64,000 bases of DNA from an uncultured bacterium (GTDB lineage: Bacteria; Planctomycetota; Phycisphaerae; Phycisphaerales; SM1A02), in NCBI GenBank assembly GCA_903919715.1, contig CAIXJC010000015.1:1-64000 (forward strand), given 5' to 3'. Shown here in pieces: positions 1 to 8,462 of the stretch. The notes below the pieces were generated by a model that did no database searches, was not told where the DNA came from, and worked only from the letters and a program-made list of their open reading frames with translations. Made by a program: the position numbers and the translations under genes. The first letter of the stretch is position 1; the number at the start of each line of letters is the position of its first letter.

Positions 1-52
1 CCCGTAAACCTTGCCCGTAAACCTTGCCCGTAAACCTTGCCCGTAAACCTTG
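1..52. repeat. 13-bp tandem repeat, four copies
   Basis: Four perfect head-to-tail copies of CCCGTAAACCTTG occupy bases 1-52 and stop abruptly at base 53. The array may continue to the left of the window. It lies beyond the 3' end of the DUF1501 gene. Bases 53-184 hold no gene I can support. A 13-bp unit is not a CRISPR repeat and there are no spacers. Function is unknown; replication slippage of an intergenic word is the simplest explanation. Confidence 0.9.
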
Positions 53-184
53 CCTGCCAATCTCACCAAAGAAACCTGTTGTCGTAAGTGTCATAGGCCT
101 TCGCATCGAGCAACATTCGCATCGCCTCATCTGCGGCGCTAGTCACGATCCCGTGAATTCGATCATGCGGCCGCGCTTCCCCTC

Positions 185-1477
185 TCACCCCCGCAAGAAC
201 TTCAAACTCGGATACGCCTGCCCCAACACTTTGCTTGAAAGTTTCTTTGACGGTTCGCTCATCCACTGGTCCAGAATGGTCGCATAGACACTGCGGAAAT
301 CCGTGGTGAATTTTAGATCACCATTATCAAGATCGGTCATCGACGGATGGGTTCCATGGACTCCGGCATTCACTCCAGCTCCGATGACAAACATTGGCGC
401 CGCCGTCCCGTGATCGGTTCCGCCGGAAGCATTCTGCTTCACGCGGCGTCCAAATTCGCTGAACACCATCGTCACAACATTGCCGTCATTTCCTTGTGCT
501 TTCAGGTCATTTTGGAATGCAAGTATTGAATCGCCAAGTTCGCGCATCAGATTTCCGTGGCTGCCAGCTTGTCCGCCGTGTGTATCGAATCCACTGATCG
601 AAACGTAGTACACGCGCGTCTTCATCTGATCGCGAATCATTGCGCCAACAGACTTCAACTGCGTCGCCAATTTTGTGCTGGGATATCCCACAAGCGGTGT
701 CTTTGCCATCGCTGCTCGGATGCGATCGCTTGAAAGTTGTGCATCGAGTGCGGTCCGCATCAAGAATGCTGATTGCGACCCAGGGGTGACTCCTTCGAGC
801 GCGCCCGCGCGGTTGATCGCTTCGTACGGGTCGGCCATTGCACTTGGAAGGTCCTTGCCCATCCACTGGAAGAGCTTCGCATTCTCAAATGAAACTGGCT
901 TGCTGACTGATCCAATCATTGCCAGTGGCGCAGTTCGACCAATCGAAATCTCTGCGTCGGCTTGTGGCGATCCATTGCACGAGCAGTCCACATAGCGTCC
1001 GATCCAACCATCGCCACGACCTTTGGATGATCCCGTATGCCAAATATCCATCGAGGCAAAGTGCGAACGATTTGGATTGGGATATCCCACTCCCTGAATG
1101 ACCGCAAGTTGGCCTCGATCAAATAACTGCTTAAATCCTGTCAGATTTGGGTGTAATCCGATTCCGATTTTTTTGTCAAGTTCGATCGCTCCGTTGTTCT
1201 TTCCAGGAGCCACGATTCCTAACTGTGGCCGCGCTCTGTAGTACTCGTCGCTCGCATATGGAATCACTGTGTTGAGGCCGTCATTCCCACCGCCTAATTG
1301 CACGACGACAAGAATCTTGTCTTCGGGAACGCCAGCATGACTGGTGACACGGCTATTGGCAGGAAGCACGCCAAGCGCAGAATGTTGAAGAAACCATGGA
1401 ATCGTCGCGACCATCGAAGCAAGGGTGACACCTTGTTGCAGGAAGATTCGACGCGAGAATGGTGTGGTTGGTTCCAT
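185..1477 (-). CDS. DUF1501 family secreted protein (Tat signal)
   Basis: This 430-residue protein starts with a twin-arginine-type leader (SRRIFLQQG, residues 8-16, then a hydrophobic stretch), so export of a folded protein is likely. The body has the DUF1501 pattern: VVVQLGGGNDGLNTVIPY near residue 58, FDTHGGQ, FSEFGRR and GTDHGTAAPMFVIG. The family belongs to the alkaline-phosphatase/sulfatase-like fold and has no proven substrate. It lies 17 bases after a DUF1800 gene, the usual planctomycete pairing, and is the last gene of a five-gene minus-strand operon. The ATG start places the Tat motif at the expected distance. The family call is strong; the biochemical role is unknown. Confidence 0.93.
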   Translation of the reverse strand: MEPTTPFSRRIFLQQGVTLASMVATIPWFLQHSALGVLPANSRVTSHAGVPEDKILVVVQLGGGNDGLNTVIPYASDEYYRARPQLGIVAPGKNNGAIELDKKIGIGLHPNLTGFKQLFDRGQLAVIQGVGYPNPNRSHFASMDIWHTGSSKGRGDGWIGRYVDCSCNGSPQADAEISIGRTAPLAMIGSVSKPVSFENAKLFQWMGKDLPSAMADPYEAINRAGALEGVTPGSQSAFLMRTALDAQLSSDRIRAAMAKTPLVGYPSTKLATQLKSVGAMIRDQMKTRVYYVSISGFDTHGGQAGSHGNLMRELGDSILAFQNDLKAQGNDGNVVTMVFSEFGRRVKQNASGGTDHGTAAPMFVIGAGVNAGVHGTHPSMTDLDNGDLKFTTDFRSVYATILDQWMSEPSKKLSSKVLGQAYPSLKFLRG

Positions 1478-1494
1478 AGTTATCTTTCAGTTGG

Positions 1495-2988
1495 TCAGCA
1501 GAGTTGATACTCGGGCATCGCGGTCACGAGACAGAGCGCAGCGACGAGTCGTTCGCCCTTCAATGGTCCGCCGAGGGTTTGTACATACGATTTGAATTGT
1601 TGGCGACGCATCGCTGATCCATCAATTGCTAAAACAATATCCATCAGCGCATCTGACTCTTTCGTGGCATCGCCGTTTGTTCGTGCAGTGATCGCAGTTT
1701 CGAGCGCTGTGGTGTCCCAGTGAGCCAAGTTTTCGTCCCAGTCGAATGCCTCGGGTCGCTTGCCAGTAATCAGATAGACAGCGAGATTCTGTCGCACGAA
1801 GAAGGTGCTTGTATTGATCCACGTCTGGCCGCACTCCCAACCCTTGACATTGGGAGGCATAAAGAGACTCTGGCCCATCAAGTCCGTTGCTGAGTTGAGA
1901 GTCGATAGGTCACGGGGCGGTACTCCCAGTTCACGAATCGTTTGAACCGTCAGTTGCACTGGGCTCTTGATTGTCGCGCCGAGATTGGAAGTGTCATAAA
2001 AATGTTGACTTCGAAAAAGCATTCGAAGGACTGGTTTCAATTCGTATTGCTTCTTGCGAAGTTCAGACGCCAATGCTTCGCACACCACCTTTGTCTTGGA
2101 GTTTGGCATCTCTGGTCCGTCATTGACGAAGAATCGATAGAGTTTTCGGCAGAGGAATTCTGACGATTCTTTTCGTGACAGAATGATGCGCGCAAAGTCA
2201 TCGCCATCCCAAGCGCCTGTCTGGCCCAAGATGGTCTTGGATTCGCCGTCATGCTGGCTCGCATTGAACTTGAACGCATCGTCCTCGAACGTGAAGCCAG
2301 TCAGTGCACGCGCACCTTCTTTGATGTCATTTTCCGTGTACGCATTGCCCTCGCCAAGCACGAAGAGTTCCATCAACTCGCGTGCGAGATTTTCGTTGGG
2401 GCGGCCTTTTCGACTCTCGTCGCTATCCAGATATTTCAGCATCGCAGGATCGCGCAGGATGCGCATGACCAACTGGGCGAAATTGCCGACTGCATACTTC
2501 CGAAAGAGTTGGTTCTGCAGAAACATGTGATAACTATCTTCGATCGTGCGATAGCCCGTCGCAAAGTGTCCATGCCAAAAGAGCGTCATCTTTTCTTCAA
2601 ATGGTCGACCCGTTTCGATCATGCGTCGAAGCCACCATTTCTGAACTTCCTGCGCCTGCTTGCGATCTAATCCATCGTGCTCATTTTTCAGCTTCTGGAA
2701 TTGCGCAAGCGCGTTTTCGTCATTGGATTTACGCGCTTGTAGAAGCAACTGGCGTTCTTCATCGTTGAGCGGTCGTCGAATGTCTCGATCGAACTGGGTG
2801 GCGGAAATCTCCTCCGAGGGAAGAGTTTCGTAGTTCAGTAAATAGTCCACCGCACCATCGGGCCCCATCGCGACGAGTGCGTCGACTTGTGCGCTTGTTC
2901 CGCCAAAGCCAGCGCGGTTGAGCAAGTGCCGCGCCGTCGTTGCATTCCACTGAGACTTGCTGATGGGACTCATTGAAACATTGGTCAT
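1495..2988 (-). CDS. DUF1800 family protein
   Basis: This is a 497-residue DUF1800 protein. Characteristic pieces are HLLNRAGFGGT near the N-terminus, KMTLFWHGHFATG, NENLARELMELFVLGEGNAYTE, ARALTGFTF and MPPNVKGWECGQTWIN. I placed the start at 2988 because that ATG overlaps the upstream stop as ATGA, indicating translational coupling; an in-frame ATG at 3009 is also possible. No clear signal peptide is visible. DUF1800 and DUF1501 proteins are nearly always encoded together in planctomycetes, and the pair is conserved here. Their joint function is not established. Confidence 0.92.
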   Translation of the reverse strand: MTNVSMSPISKSQWNATTARHLLNRAGFGGTSAQVDALVAMGPDGAVDYLLNYETLPSEEISATQFDRDIRRPLNDEERQLLLQARKSNDENALAQFQKLKNEHDGLDRKQAQEVQKWWLRRMIETGRPFEEKMTLFWHGHFATGYRTIEDSYHMFLQNQLFRKYAVGNFAQLVMRILRDPAMLKYLDSDESRKGRPNENLARELMELFVLGEGNAYTENDIKEGARALTGFTFEDDAFKFNASQHDGESKTILGQTGAWDGDDFARIILSRKESSEFLCRKLYRFFVNDGPEMPNSKTKVVCEALASELRKKQYELKPVLRMLFRSQHFYDTSNLGATIKSPVQLTVQTIRELGVPPRDLSTLNSATDLMGQSLFMPPNVKGWECGQTWINTSTFFVRQNLAVYLITGKRPEAFDWDENLAHWDTTALETAITARTNGDATKESDALMDIVLAIDGSAMRRQQFKSYVQTLGGPLKGERLVAALCLVTAMPEYQLC

Positions 2989-4055
2989 GGTTTCGCTCGA
3001 TCCTTCCATCGTGCCTTATCCAATGATGCCATCAGCAGGACACAAAGCAAACAAATTGGAATGAAAAGCATGTCCGTTCGGTTCTGCATGAACCCCATTT
3101 CGTAGAACGGCATGCTGGCAACGATCGCAAGCCATCCGAGCCAATCGGGCACCCTGCGAAGTCGAAAGAGCAGAAAGAATGGGAAAACAAGCCCATAAAG
3201 GACCAATATTCGTAGATACATCGCCTCGCCGCCGCCGAGCCAATCGGCGGCTGCGACCCTGGTCATCCAGCCGAGAGCCAGGCCAAGCAGAAGAACCCAA
3301 ATTGCAGCAAGTCGCCACCGAAGTCGAACTTCTCGGGCATGAGCGCCGACGGTGAAGGTCAGTTGAATCGTCCAGAGTGATACGAGAGCGATTCCGAGTT
3401 GGGGTCCATTTGCTGTGGAATTCCAAAATGAAGCGACTCCAAATAGCGTCGCGCCAAAGACCACGCCAAAGATTAGAAAGGCATGTCGGCTTGGCGATTT
3501 TTCAAGCGCACGGTGGAATGTCAGGTCCAAGTATGGACAGGTCAAGAATCCAAGGGCAATGACTGGAATGAGTCCAAGAAGCGTTGCAGGAGGATTGGTC
3601 CCGCCTGCGGGCAATTGAATGAGCGAAGTGGGGTGGTCTGTAAAGAACTGATCCCATCCGACGCACACTCCACTCGCAATCGTTGCGATCACCGCAAGTA
3701 TCAACCATCCGCGGTCCTCAATCGATCGAGCCAGCAAGAGCCCAATCACAACCACTGCCAGAGCGATCGGCGGTGCGAGCATCCATCCTGCGAAGAATGC
3801 TTGATATCCAAGTGTCGCGAGTGAGAACCAGAGGCAGACTCCGCCACACCGTTCGCGCACGACTTGCCGACGAGCTGGAGTCAGCACGTATCCAAACGCT
3901 GCGCAGCCGATCACATTTGGAATGAGGAAAGCCAAGAATCCTGGCCATCCGAATTGCCGTAGCAGTACGAACGGAAGAAACATTCCGATACACCATGTCC
4001 AACTGGCAGCGCAGAAGACTCCCCAGCCAACAGTGGCGAATGTGCGCCTAGTCAT
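2985..4055 (-). CDS. Multi-pass membrane protein, unknown function
   Basis: The 356-residue product is mostly hydrophobic helices, about nine or ten of them, for example CAASWTWCIGMFLPFVLL, FLAFLIPNVIGCAAFGYVL and LGWLAIVASMPFYEMGF. It ends in a short basic tail. I do not recognise a family. I chose the ATG at 4055, which overlaps the end of the FmdB-like gene by 8 bases; the longer reading frame to 4211 would bury that gene. It sits between the FmdB-like gene and DUF1800, with ATGA coupling to the latter, so it is probably co-translated with the DUF1800/DUF1501 pair. A transporter or a membrane anchor are both possible. Confidence 0.75.
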   Translation of the reverse strand: MTRRTFATVGWGVFCAASWTWCIGMFLPFVLLRQFGWPGFLAFLIPNVIGCAAFGYVLTPARRQVVRERCGGVCLWFSLATLGYQAFFAGWMLAPPIALAVVVIGLLLARSIEDRGWLILAVIATIASGVCVGWDQFFTDHPTSLIQLPAGGTNPPATLLGLIPVIALGFLTCPYLDLTFHRALEKSPSRHAFLIFGVVFGATLFGVASFWNSTANGPQLGIALVSLWTIQLTFTVGAHAREVRLRWRLAAIWVLLLGLALGWMTRVAAADWLGGGEAMYLRILVLYGLVFPFFLLFRLRRVPDWLGWLAIVASMPFYEMGFMQNRTDMLFIPICLLCVLLMASLDKARWKDRAKP

Positions 4056-4335
4056 CGTCGCGCTGAATGCTTGGCGGGCCTTTTCCCGCTTTCTTTTCCC
4101 AAGTTCCATTGCCAGCGCGTTCGTATTTCGTGAATCCCAATCGGTCGAGATTCTTGTTCGAGAGTCGTTGGCTGTCACTGCCGAATTGAATTTGACTCGC
4201 GACCGGCACACGCCGAACTGGAAGACCGCTTTCTGGATGTGTCGTCAATGCGGATTCAGACATGCTCTGAAAGACTTCAAAGTGTTCTCCATCGCCACCA
4301 TCGGGCAGTACAACGCAGTAGACGTAGGTCGGCAT
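4048..4335 (-). CDS. FmdB-like small protein with zinc ribbon lost
   Basis: This is a 95-residue protein. The beginning MPTYVYCVV, then EHFEVFQSMSESALTTHPES and PVRRVP, follows the FmdB/CxxC-CxxC family pattern, where the usual text is MPTYEYRC-x2-C, FEVFQSM and CP-x-CG. Only one cysteine (Cys7) remains and the positions of the zinc-binding pairs are filled by other residues, so the fold is probably metal-free. It ends in a charged tail. It is encoded 3 bases after the sugar isomerase-like gene and overlaps the membrane-protein gene by 8 bases. FmdB proteins were named as amide/formamidase regulators, but the general role is not known. Confidence 0.8.
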   Translation of the reverse strand: MPTYVYCVVLPDGGDGEHFEVFQSMSESALTTHPESGLPVRRVPVASQIQFGSDSQRLSNKNLDRLGFTKYERAGNGTWEKKAGKGPPSIQRDDD

Positions 4336-4338
4336 GTG

Positions 4339-5172
4339 CTAGTCGATTGTAGGAACAAGCTTGCGCACGAGGTCGCGCGCAAGCACGATGTCCTCGTCGC
4401 GGCAAGCGCCCGATTCACGTTCAATGATGAGGTTGATTCCCTCGCCGCCGATTCGGATGCGATTCACGCTTGCGAGAAATGAAGCCCATGGGACGCTCCC
4501 TTCGCCGACGGGTACTTCCGTACCCCACGTTCCAGGGTTCTTGGTCGCAATTGCATCTTTGATGTGCACTTGTCGTAGCCACGGAGCGAGTGATTCAACC
4601 GCTTCAAGTGGATCGCCCATTCCGTACAGAATCATGTTCGCAGGATCGAAATTCACTCCCACCGAAGGCCGATCAAGTTCGTGAAGTGCCTGCGCCAAGG
4701 TCGCAGCGCTCTCTTGACCTGTTTCCAGTGCAATTCCGATGCCACGCTGTCCGAAGATGTCGGCGATCGTTCGAAGTCGATCGAGCATGGTTCTTCGAAC
4801 TGGATCGTCGGATGCGTGTGGAAGAAAGCCTCCATGCAACGTGACGAGAGGGAGACCAGTGCGCTCTGCCAAGTCAGCGACGCGAAATGCGCGGTCAAGA
4901 TTTTCGCCCCACCTGAGGTCGCTTCGAACTCCACCAGTTTGGGCGATTGATTCAAGGGTTGAGTAATCCTCCCCAGCCGTTGCAAGCATGCCGCTGATAA
5001 CTTCGACTCCCTCGCCTCGCAGAACGTCGATTGCGCCACGCCAAGTTGGTTGATCAAGACATGGGATGAGCGCGAGCTGCACTCGAGGGATGCCCAAGGC
5101 AATAACCCTGCGTGCCAAATCCATCGCATCCAGCGGTCTCAAACTCCACGAACAAACGCCCAATTTCGACAT
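4339..5172 (-). CDS. Sugar phosphate isomerase/epimerase-like TIM barrel
   Basis: The 277-residue protein belongs to the xylose isomerase-like TIM-barrel family (AP endonuclease 2 superfamily). Visible strand and ligand segments are LGVCSWSLRP at the start, LVTLHGGFLPH, GIALETGQE, VGVNFDPANMILYGMGDP, VHIKDA and a C-terminal LIIERESG. The Glu, Asp, His and Glu in these motifs are the usual metal ligands. The start at 5172 (MSKLGVCSW) fits the barrel; a longer frame to 5250 would run into the divergent gene. It heads the five-gene minus-strand operon. The substrate cannot be told from sequence; inosose or keto-sugar isomerisation is typical of relatives. Confidence 0.88.
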   Translation of the reverse strand: MSKLGVCSWSLRPLDAMDLARRVIALGIPRVQLALIPCLDQPTWRGAIDVLRGEGVEVISGMLATAGEDYSTLESIAQTGGVRSDLRWGENLDRAFRVADLAERTGLPLVTLHGGFLPHASDDPVRRTMLDRLRTIADIFGQRGIGIALETGQESAATLAQALHELDRPSVGVNFDPANMILYGMGDPLEAVESLAPWLRQVHIKDAIATKNPGTWGTEVPVGEGSVPWASFLASVNRIRIGGEGINLIIERESGACRDEDIVLARDLVRKLVPTID

Positions 5173-5205
5173 AGAAGTGATCTCGTAAGAGGGAATGCTA
5201 TCATC

Positions 5206-5784
5206 ATGGTTCAAAGAAGTTTTCACGTGACAACGATCAAATCCGAGCATCCTCCGTTAACTCTCGCCGAAAGAATCGAGGCGTATGTCTCACGTCTGTC
5301 GACGCGTAATAATTTCTGGCACCGAGTCTGCTCACTCATTTGGTTGCCGTATGCCTTCCGCTCCGGCATCTCGATGAAGAGTCTCGCGGCAGATCGATTC
5401 GTCGCCATTCTTCCCTTTCGTCGGATCAACCGTAATTGGTACAACGCAATGGCGGGTGCGGCTCTTCTGGCGAATAGCGAAGTTGCAGGTGGCATGTATC
5501 TCTTCTCGCGCTGCGGTGGGGAGTACATCGTTGTCTGCAAGAAGTTGAGTTACAAATTTCTCCGGCCGTGCGTTGGCCCAGCTGTCTATCACGTTGTTTG
5601 TAAAGAAGAGTTGGCCGACAAGATTGCAGTGGGCCGCGAATTTAATATTGACATCGAACTCGAAATCCTGCAGCAAGTTCCCGGAATCGGTGCGGGCAAG
5701 GAAAAGCGTGTTGGTCGCTGCGATGCGACATTCCACTGCGCTCCCAAGGCAATGTTGAAGGCGCGGCGCCTCGCGCGACGCTGA
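5206..5784 (+). CDS. DUF4442-like hotdog (thioesterase-fold) protein
   Basis: The 192-residue protein has a hotdog-fold pattern: FRSGISMKSLAADRFVAILP, then NWYNAMAGAALLANSEVAGG as the central helix region, followed by strands VCKKLSYKFLRPCVGP. This resembles the DUF4442/YiiD-C group of putative acyl-CoA thioesterases. I chose the ATG at 5206, 33 bases from the divergent isomerase-like gene, because the upstream extension to 5050 lies antisense to that gene. ligA follows 12 bases downstream, so the two are probably cotranscribed. No substrate can be assigned. Confidence 0.78.
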   Translation: MVQRSFHVTTIKSEHPPLTLAERIEAYVSRLSTRNNFWHRVCSLIWLPYAFRSGISMKSLAADRFVAILPFRRINRNWYNAMAGAALLANSEVAGGMYLFSRCGGEYIVVCKKLSYKFLRPCVGPAVYHVVCKEELADKIAVGREFNIDIELEILQQVPGIGAGKEKRVGRCDATFHCAPKAMLKARRLARR

Positions 5785-5796
5785 TCAATTCATTTC

Positions 5797-7884
5797 ATGG
5801 AGAAGATGGCCGAGTCGAAGATTGCGCATCTTTGCGATCTGCTTGATCGTGCGAATATTGCGTACTACGTAGACGCGGAACCACTGATGGCGGATTCGGA
5901 GTATGACCGATTGCTGCGTGAACTCGCAGTACTCGAAGAAAAGTTCCCTGCGCTTGCGGATCCTGCGAGCCCGACCCAACGTGTCGGCGGCAAGCCGATC
6001 GCTGGATTCAAACAGATCACACACAGTCGGCCGATGCAGTCGATTGACAATACGTATGAAATCGAGACATTTCGCGATTGGGCTGCGCGGTGCGAAAAAA
6101 CGCTCGGTCATCCCTGCGACTTGGTCGCAGATCCCAAGATCGACGGCGTTGCAGTGAGCTTGCGCTACGTTCATGGTGCCCTTGAATTCGCCGTCACCCG
6201 CGGTGATGGCGCAGTGGGCGATGATGTGACTGAAAATGTCCGTGCGATTCGCGCTGTACCGCTGCGACTTTCGTTGGGACGGAAGCACTCCTTCGCGATT
6301 CCTGATGTGCTCGAAGTTCGCGGCGAGATTTATATGCCCAATGCGGAGTTTGATCGGATCAATATCGAACGAGCAGAGCGCAGTGAACCGTTGCTCGCGA
6401 ACGCGCGAAATGCGACGGCGGGGACGCTGAAGAGCCTTGATCCTGCTGTTGCGGCATCGCGTCGACTCGCCTTCATTGCGCATGGTCGCGGTGAAATCGT
6501 CGGTGGTCCTCATATTGAGAGTCACTGGGATTTTCTCGCCGCACTGCGCGATTGGGGAATTCCAGTCAACACTCTTGCGGTCAAGTGCAAGACAGCAGAT
6601 GAAGCGATCGTCGCAATTGAATCCTTCGCGCAGCAGCGGGGCGGACTGCCATTCGGTGTGGATGGAATGGTCGTGCGAGTGAATAATTTCGCGGAGCAGG
6701 AATTACTTGGCGTCACGGGCAAGAGTCCGCGTTGGATCACAGCCTTTAAGTATCCCGCTCAACGCGAGGTGACCACGTTGGTGCGCGTCGAGTGGCAAGT
6801 GGGAAAGGGTGGAACCCTGACGCCCAGGGCAACGATGGAGCCAGTCGTCGTCTCGGGCTCGACGGTGCGCCATGCGACTTTGCACAACATCGAAGAAATC
6901 CGCAGAAAAGACATTCGAATTGGAGATCGCGTCCAGGTTGAAAAAGCTGGTGAGGTCATACCTCAAGTCATCGGGCCCGTCCTGAGCGCACGAGTTGGGA
7001 CGGAACGTTCGATCGAACCACCGACCGAGTGCCCATCGTGCGGTGAACCGATTATTCAAGAGGGGCCGAAACTTTTCTGCGCGAATCCCAATTGCCCAGC
7101 GCAATTTCGTGAGCGTCTGAAATGGTTCGTGGGTCGTGATCAAATGGCAATTGATGGTTTGGGCGAGCGATTGATCGATCAACTTGTTGACGCGAAGATT
7201 GTGACTCAGTTCGCGGATCTCTTTCGATTGCCACGCGAGGCAATGGCGAAACTCGAATCCGAGAGCGTCAACAAATCTGGGAAAGTCGTCCAGCGCCGTG
7301 TTGGCGAAAAGACAGTCGATGCGATTATCGCAAGTGCGAACGAGGCACGCGGTCGTGGACTCGCTCGCGTGCTTGCATCACTGGGCATTCGACATCTAGG
7401 AACGAGTGCGTCGAAGACGCTTGCGCGCAAGTATCCAAATGTTGACGCACTCATGGCGGCGACGTCTCAAGACCTTGAGGGCCTGGAAGATATTGGGCAG
7501 ATCACGGCGACTGCGCTCGCGCATGACTTTGCCGATCCTGCAGTGAAAGAGACTTTTCGGCAGCTTGCGGAGTGCGGCGTTGTGCTCGACAGCAAGGAAT
7601 TTGGTCACGATGCAGCGACGGCGGGATCGCCGAATGATCCGAATCCGTTTCGTGGAAAAACCATCGTATTGACTGGGACCCTTGCGACATTCGACCGCCG
7701 TGTGCTGACAGAATTGCTCGAACAACGCGGTGCCAAGATCAGCGGCAGTGTGTCGGCAAAGACCCACATCGTGATCGCAGGTGCCGAAGCGGGATCAAAG
7801 CTTGCGCGTGCTCAAGAGTTGGGCGTCGAAGTATGGGATGAAAATCGTCTTCGCGCAGAACTTGATTCGTCCACGCACTCTTGA
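5797..7884 (+). CDS. ligA: NAD-dependent DNA ligase LigA
   Basis: This is a complete 695-residue bacterial DNA ligase, which seals nicks in replication and repair using NAD+. Domains in order: Ia and adenylation with the catalytic KIDG at residues 114-117 (Lys114 is adenylated), OB fold (VGKGGTLTPRA), a four-cysteine zinc finger (CPSC and CANPNC around residues 410-430), helix-hairpin-helix repeats (LASLGIRHLGTSAS, LEDIGQITA), and a C-terminal BRCT domain (GKTIVLTGTLATFDRR). The ATG at 5797 gives the normal N-terminus; a second in-frame ATG is 9 bases later. Length and domain order are standard. Confidence 0.98.
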   Translation: MEKMAESKIAHLCDLLDRANIAYYVDAEPLMADSEYDRLLRELAVLEEKFPALADPASPTQRVGGKPIAGFKQITHSRPMQSIDNTYEIETFRDWAARCEKTLGHPCDLVADPKIDGVAVSLRYVHGALEFAVTRGDGAVGDDVTENVRAIRAVPLRLSLGRKHSFAIPDVLEVRGEIYMPNAEFDRINIERAERSEPLLANARNATAGTLKSLDPAVAASRRLAFIAHGRGEIVGGPHIESHWDFLAALRDWGIPVNTLAVKCKTADEAIVAIESFAQQRGGLPFGVDGMVVRVNNFAEQELLGVTGKSPRWITAFKYPAQREVTTLVRVEWQVGKGGTLTPRATMEPVVVSGSTVRHATLHNIEEIRRKDIRIGDRVQVEKAGEVIPQVIGPVLSARVGTERSIEPPTECPSCGEPIIQEGPKLFCANPNCPAQFRERLKWFVGRDQMAIDGLGERLIDQLVDAKIVTQFADLFRLPREAMAKLESESVNKSGKVVQRRVGEKTVDAIIASANEARGRGLARVLASLGIRHLGTSASKTLARKYPNVDALMAATSQDLEGLEDIGQITATALAHDFADPAVKETFRQLAECGVVLDSKEFGHDAATAGSPNDPNPFRGKTIVLTGTLATFDRRVLTELLEQRGAKISGSVSAKTHIVIAGAEAGSKLARAQELGVEVWDENRLRAELDSSTHS

Positions 7885-7925
7885 TCTTGAGGCTTCGATT
7901 ACTTCGGCGACGCAGTGGACGAAGT

Positions 7926-8408
7926 TCAAGGCGAAGCGGGTGCTGCAGCGGTGGTGGAGGTGCCGAGTGCAGTAAAAAGTTCGTTGGGATTATTCCATTG
8001 ATGCGTGGCAACCCTTCCCTGAGAGTCGATCTGCGCAGTCCACCAAGTTTGTAGGCCTTTCTGTTCGCTTTGGATGCCGAACATCATTACGCCAGTTTGA
8101 AAATGCGGCCCCTGAAGATTTCGCCACGTTCCTGCAACGCTGAGGTCCGCCACGGTTTCATCGCCGTGTTCGTCGATGCGAACGAGACACCACTGCACTG
8201 GAGCAGGAGCCCGACCATTGCCAGTGACTTGCGCATGCCACTTCGAGCCTTGCCATTCGAATTCGGGGGAATTGACCACTTGCGATCCTGGAAAAAGAGA
8301 CCCGCCAATGAACCATGCAAATGCAGCTGCGAGCACGACAAAAACAACAATCTTTATCGCGAGGCTTCTCAAGCCAAGAACAAGTTGAACGTAGGAGGAC
8401 GATGACAC
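7926..8408 (-). CDS. Hypothetical protein with one membrane anchor
   Basis: This 160-residue protein has one hydrophobic segment (IVVFVVLAAAFAWFIGGSLF, about residues 20-39). It is followed by a soluble part rich in Trp that reads like a small beta domain, then an Ala/Pro/Thr-rich tail. The start codon is GTG. I do not recognise a family. The orientation of the anchor suggests the C-terminal domain is outside the cytoplasm. It is convergent with ligA, 41 bases away, and lies 54 bases downstream of uppP on the same strand. Confidence 0.65.
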   Translation of the reverse strand: MSSSSYVQLVLGLRSLAIKIVVFVVLAAAFAWFIGGSLFPGSQVVNSPEFEWQGSKWHAQVTGNGRAPAPVQWCLVRIDEHGDETVADLSVAGTWRNLQGPHFQTGVMMFGIQSEQKGLQTWWTAQIDSQGRVATHQWNNPNELFTALGTSTTAAAPASP

Positions 8409-8462
8409 GCTCGCAGAATAGGCGATCTGTGTTTCCTTGCGCTTGCGTTCAACAACGTCAGG

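Noticed and set aside
1-52. CRISPR array
   Set aside because: The unit is only 13 bp and the copies are contiguous with no spacers.
63-266. 67-codon minus-strand frame at the DUF1501 3' end
   Set aside because: It overlaps the end of a complete DUF1501 gene in another frame and shows no family pattern.
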